A stretch of DNA of 64,000 nt from Cohnella rhizosphaerae (GTDB lineage: Bacteria > Bacillota > Bacilli > Paenibacillales > Paenibacillaceae). Shown piece after piece: positions 61,248-64,000 of this stretch; the first letter of the stretch is position 1, and each line of letters starts with the position of its first letter. The translations under genes were made by a program, and so were the position numbers. The notes beneath the pieces are model-generated. The model saw only the letters and a list, made by a program, of their open reading frames with translations, had not been told where the DNA came from and did no database searches. Location: contig NZ_JAPDIA010000009.1 in NCBI RefSeq assembly GCF_029525575.1, positions 372,001 through 436,000 on the forward strand, given 5' to 3'.

Positions 61248-62016
61248 ATGATTCACCATCAGGCGGACTGGAACGCGAGGCAGCGCCAGATTCATGAGCA
61301 GATCGCGCAGAGCGGAGAGGTTCGCATCGCGGAGCTGAGCGAACGGTTTGGCGTGACCGAGATGACGATCCGGCGCGACCTGGAGAAGCTCGAGGAGGGC
61401 GGCAGCGTCAGGCGCACGTTCGGCGGGGCGATCTATGTCTACCGCGACGTCGCGCTTCAGGACCGCACCGGGCTGTACACGGACGAAAAGGCGCGGATCG
61501 GCCGGCACGCGGCTTCGCTGATCGCCCCCGGCGAGTCCGTGTTCCTGGACGGGGGGGACGACGACGCTGCAGATCGCGCGGGCGATGAAGTCCGGGCAGC
61601 AGATCACGGTCATGACCAATGCGCTGAACATCGCGTCCGAACTGGCGTCCAAACAGATACCGACGATCATGACCGGCGGCATGCTGCTTGAGTCCACGCA
61701 TTCGCTCGTCGGTCCGATCGCCGCCCAGAGCCTGTCCGGGATGGCGTTCGACCGCGCGTTCCTCGGCGCGACGGGGCTGAGCGAAGAACACGGCTTCAGC
61801 AACTCCAACCTGTACGAGGCCGAGATCAAACGCATCGCGATACGGCAGGCGAAGGAGACCACGATCGTGCTCGACCGCACCAAGTTCGGCGCGCGCGTCC
61901 TCGTATCGTTCGCCGGGCTCCCGGACGTCGATCGCATCGTCACCGATCTTCCGCCGGACGGCGAGCTCGCGCGGGCTTGCGCGGAAGCCGGCGTTAAGAT
62001 CGAAGCGGCCGAATGA
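61248..62016 (+). CDS. DeoR-family transcriptional regulator (one frame break)
   Basis: About 255 residues. The N-terminal DeoR helix-turn-helix is VRIAELSERFGVTEMTIRRDLEKLEEGG, followed by the RTFGGAI linker. The sugar-phosphate-binding domain contains, once corrected, FLDGGTTTLQIARAM and later HGFSNSNLYEAEIKRIAI. Seven G at 61551-61557 break the frame. GGGAGGAG precedes the ATG. As the last gene of the 55449-62016 cluster it probably represses it in response to a sugar phosphate. The inverted repeat at 55342 is its likely site. Confidence 0.9.
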
Positions 62017-62131
62017 GCGCGGTTGCTTCCTTTTCCCGATTGAGCAATCGAGAAGAAATGCACGTCTCCCTGATATGGTAAACTGAAGTCAGAGTCCGGT
62101 TCGGACAAAACGAAACCATGAGGTGACGACG

Positions 62132-62549
62132 ATGGCTTTTCAAATTTCGCAAACGTTTCTCAATCTGCCGGTCAAGGATCTGAAGCGTTCCATCGCCTTC
62201 TTCGAAGCGCTCGGCTTCGCGTTTAACCCGCAATTTACCGACGACAATGCCGCCTGCCTGATCTTAAGCGATACGGCATACGCCATGCTGCTGACCGAGC
62301 CGTACTTCAAGACGTTTATCAAAAAAAGATATCGCCGACGCGGCGCAAACGACGGAGTTCATCATGGCCGTCTCCGTGAGCAGCAAAGATGAAGTGCAGG
62401 AGCTCGTCCGCAAGGCGTTGGCGTCCGGCGGTTCGGCATCCAACGATCCGCAGGATCACGGCTTCATGTATACCGAGAGCTTCCAGGATCCGGACGGCCA
62501 CCTGTGGGAAGTATTTCACATGGATCCGACGTACGTACAGGAGTCCTGA
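62132..62549 (+). CDS. VOC-family protein, glyoxalase-like (one frame break)
   Basis: About 138 residues, vicinal-oxygen-chelate fold. It begins TFLNLPVKDLKRSIAFFEALGF and ends QDPDGHLWEVFHMDP, which has the metal-ligand Glu of the family. Seven A at 62321-62327 break the frame; removing one joins FIKKDIADAAQTTEFIMAV. The ATG at 62132 follows GAGGTGA. Members of this group include fosfomycin-resistance-like and unknown proteins; the function here is not known. Confidence 0.88.
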
Positions 62550-62569
62550 TCGCTTAAACGGACACCAAT

Positions 62570-62613
62570 AAAAGCCCGCGAACCCGTCCCTTGGACGCGC
62601 AGCGGGCTTTTCC
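62570..62613 (+). terminator. Terminator after VOC-family gene
   Basis: AAAAGCCCGC and GCGGGCTTTT form a perfect 10-bp stem with a 22-base loop; the T-tract is short. Confidence 0.75.
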
Positions 62614-62639
62614 ATATGCAGCAGTCCTTACAATCCGAA

Positions 62640-63375
62640 GTCTTGACCGCGCCTAACCGCCGCTTCTCGCCTCCCGGAAGTCCCGACCAGGAACAAATCA
62701 CGCCCGCCCGCAGCTCCTCGCCTCCCGCAAGTCCCGTCCAAGAACAAATCGCGCCTCCCTGAAGCCACTCGCATCCCGCAAGTCCCGACCAAGAACAAAT
62801 CGCGCCTCCCCGAAGCTACTCGCATCCCGCAAGTCCCGACCAGGAACAAATCGCGCCCGCCCGCAACCTCTCGCATCCCGGAAGTCCCGACCAAGAACAA
62901 AGCGCGCCCGCCCGCAGCCACTCGCATCCCGCAAGTCCCGTCCAAGAACAAATCGCGCCCGCCCGTAATCTCTCGCATCCCGGAAGTCCCGTCCAAGAAC
63001 AAATCGCGCCTCCCCGAAGCCACTCGCCTCCCGCAAGTCCCGACCAAGAACAAATCGCGCCCGCCCGCAGCCCCTCGCCTCCCGGAAGTCCCGTCCAAGA
63101 ACAAATCGCGCTCGCCCGCAACCTCTCGCCTCCCGGAAGTCCCGACCAAGAACAAATCGCGCCCGCCCGCAACCTCTCGCATCCCAGAAGTCCCGATCAA
63201 GAACAAATCGCGCCCGCCCGTAACCTCTCGCATCCCGGAAGTCCCGACCAAGAACAAATCGCGCCCCCACGCAACCTCTCGCCTCCCGCAAGTCCCGTCC
63301 AAGAACAAATCGCGCCTCCCCGCAGCCACTCGCCTCCCGGAAGTCCCGACCAGGAACAAATCGCATATACGCACG
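62640..63375 (+). repeat. 51-bp tandem repeat array, about 14 copies
   Basis: Units of the type CTCCCGGAAGTCCCGACCAAG followed by AACAAATCGCGCCCGCCCG recur every 51 bases (for example at 62678 and 62729). In reverse orientation they resemble the degenerate repeats at 6660-6850. They fill the gap between two convergent VOC-family genes. Long minus-strand frames through the array encode only 17-residue repeats. Confidence 0.93.
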
Positions 63376-63382
63376 ATCTTCC

Positions 63383-63443
63383 GCAAGAAAAGCGCACATT
63401 CGTTAAAAGTCCGCCGGAAGCGGTCTTTTAACGAATGTGCGCT
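63383..63443 (-). terminator. Long perfect hairpin downstream of the minus-strand VOC gene
   Basis: AGCGCACATTCGTTAAAAG (63391-63409) and its exact reverse complement (63425-63443) form a 19-bp stem with a 15-base loop. On the minus strand the stem is followed by TTTTCTT. It ends 12 bases after the stop codon of the gene at 63456. Confidence 0.75.
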
Positions 63444-63455
63444 CACTTTGCGCGC

Positions 63456-63863
63456 TCAGCCCTGTTGCTGCTCCGTCGACACTTGCCATTCGACGCCGTA
63501 CTTGTCCCGCAGCGCGCCGAACAAGGCGCCCCAAAATTGCGGCATCAGCGGGTCGTGGACCGTGCCGCCGGCCGCCAGCTTGTCGAATGCCGCATGGGCT
63601 TCTTCGGGCGTGTCGAACAGCAGGCTGAGCGCCGATCCGTTGCCCCGTTCGATCTGCCGGCTCGGGCTGTCGGACATAAAGATCGTGATGCCGCCCGCGA
63701 CCATGTGCAGGTGCATGATCTTGTCCTTCAGCGCTTCGGGCGTGCCCGGCGCGTCGCCGAACGTCATGACCGAGAGGAGCTCGGCGCCCAGCGCGTCGAC
63801 GTAGAACTGGGCTTGCGACCTCGCGTCTTCGGAAAAAATGTAGGGAACCAACCTTGCCATCAT
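63456..63863 (-). CDS. VOC-family protein, PhnB-like
   Basis: A 135-residue VOC-fold protein of the PhnB/YjdN type, formerly annotated as 3-demethylubiquinone methyltransferase-like. It shows LVPYIFSEDARSQAQFYVDALGAEL, MHLHMVAGGITIFMSD, and WGALFGALRDKYGVEWQV, where the last Trp-Gly and Glu are conserved. Two adjacent ATG codons (63863, 63860) lie six to nine bases after AGGAGG. The frame is intact. Function unknown. Confidence 0.88.
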   Translation of the reverse strand: MMARLVPYIFSEDARSQAQFYVDALGAELLSVMTFGDAPGTPEALKDKIMHLHMVAGGITIFMSDSPSRQIERGNGSALSLLFDTPEEAHAAFDKLAAGGTVHDPLMPQFWGALFGALRDKYGVEWQVSTEQQQG

Positions 63864-64000
63864 TATCAGCCTCCTGAATTCATCATGCGTGTGCCGATCT
63901 TCTTTTATTCTATCATCGGGGCGCATTGCCCATTTCTTTTCGATTGCTCTTTTGCGCGCTTTGGGGGAAAATGTTCCTATTGTCCGGCCAACCTGCTAAC
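63864..64000. other. Right edge of window, no gene seen
   Basis: The last 137 bases include a T-rich stretch (TTCTTTTATTCTATCATC) that on the minus strand offers GATAGAATAAAA, a possible -10 region for the VOC gene. No coding frame with a start site is seen. Confidence 0.4.

Overview
The window looks like chromosome from a GC-rich, spore-former-type Firmicute of the Paenibacillaceae (Cohnella/Paenibacillus-like). The evidence is strong AGGAGG ribosome sites, a divergent BceAB/BceRS bacitracin-type module, S-layer-homology (SLH) anchoring, lipoprotein sugar-binding proteins and many LacI/AraC/DeoR-controlled glycan genes. The genus is inferred from gene content only.

Layout. 1-2152: end of ppdK, a CcpN-like HTH/CBS regulator and a LysE exporter. 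2280-6549: a LacI regulator and a GH38 alpha-mannosidase sharing a palindromic operator. 7083-14545: an oligopeptide-type ABC importer (binding protein, two permeases, two ATPases) split by an IS4-type element with a 9-bp target duplication. 15131-17237: a hypothetical protein, a Uma2 nuclease-fold protein and a polysaccharide deacetylase. 17239-21879: bceB, bceA / bceR, bceS. 21966-23174: sn-glycerol-1-phosphate dehydrogenase. 23657-48264: a large glycan locus. 48378-54790: two SDRs, a FadR-type regulator, glcDF and two small genes. 55342-62016: a DeoR-linked sugar operon (aldolase, Gfo/Idh/MocA, PfkB kinase, D-lyxose isomerase, DUF4432 epimerase). 62132-63863: two VOC proteins.

The most interesting content is 23.7-46.7 kb. 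It combines two GH172 (DUF2961) proteins, two DUF4185 (GH183-type) proteins, one lipid-anchored and one SLH-anchored with accessory domains, a CUT1 ABC importer, two further large likely carbohydrate-active proteins, a FucI-type isomerase and a ribulokinase. GH172 and GH183 are the families recently linked to D-arabinan breakdown. FucI-type isomerases turn D-arabinose into D-ribulose, and a ribulokinase then gives D-ribulose-5-phosphate with no need for AraA or AraD, neither of which is present. I infer a Gram-positive D-arabinan utilisation locus. A repeated palindrome centred on AATCGATT occurs at five places in it.

Two window-wide patterns stand out. First, at least eleven intergenic regions carry repeats with the same period of about 51 bp although their sequences differ, most with an internal inverted repeat. 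Second, 32 single-base reading-frame breaks, all in the +1 direction and nearly all in homopolymers, interrupt genes that otherwise read as complete proteins. These are most simply base-call or assembly errors, so affected genes are annotated at full corrected extent with the break position stated.
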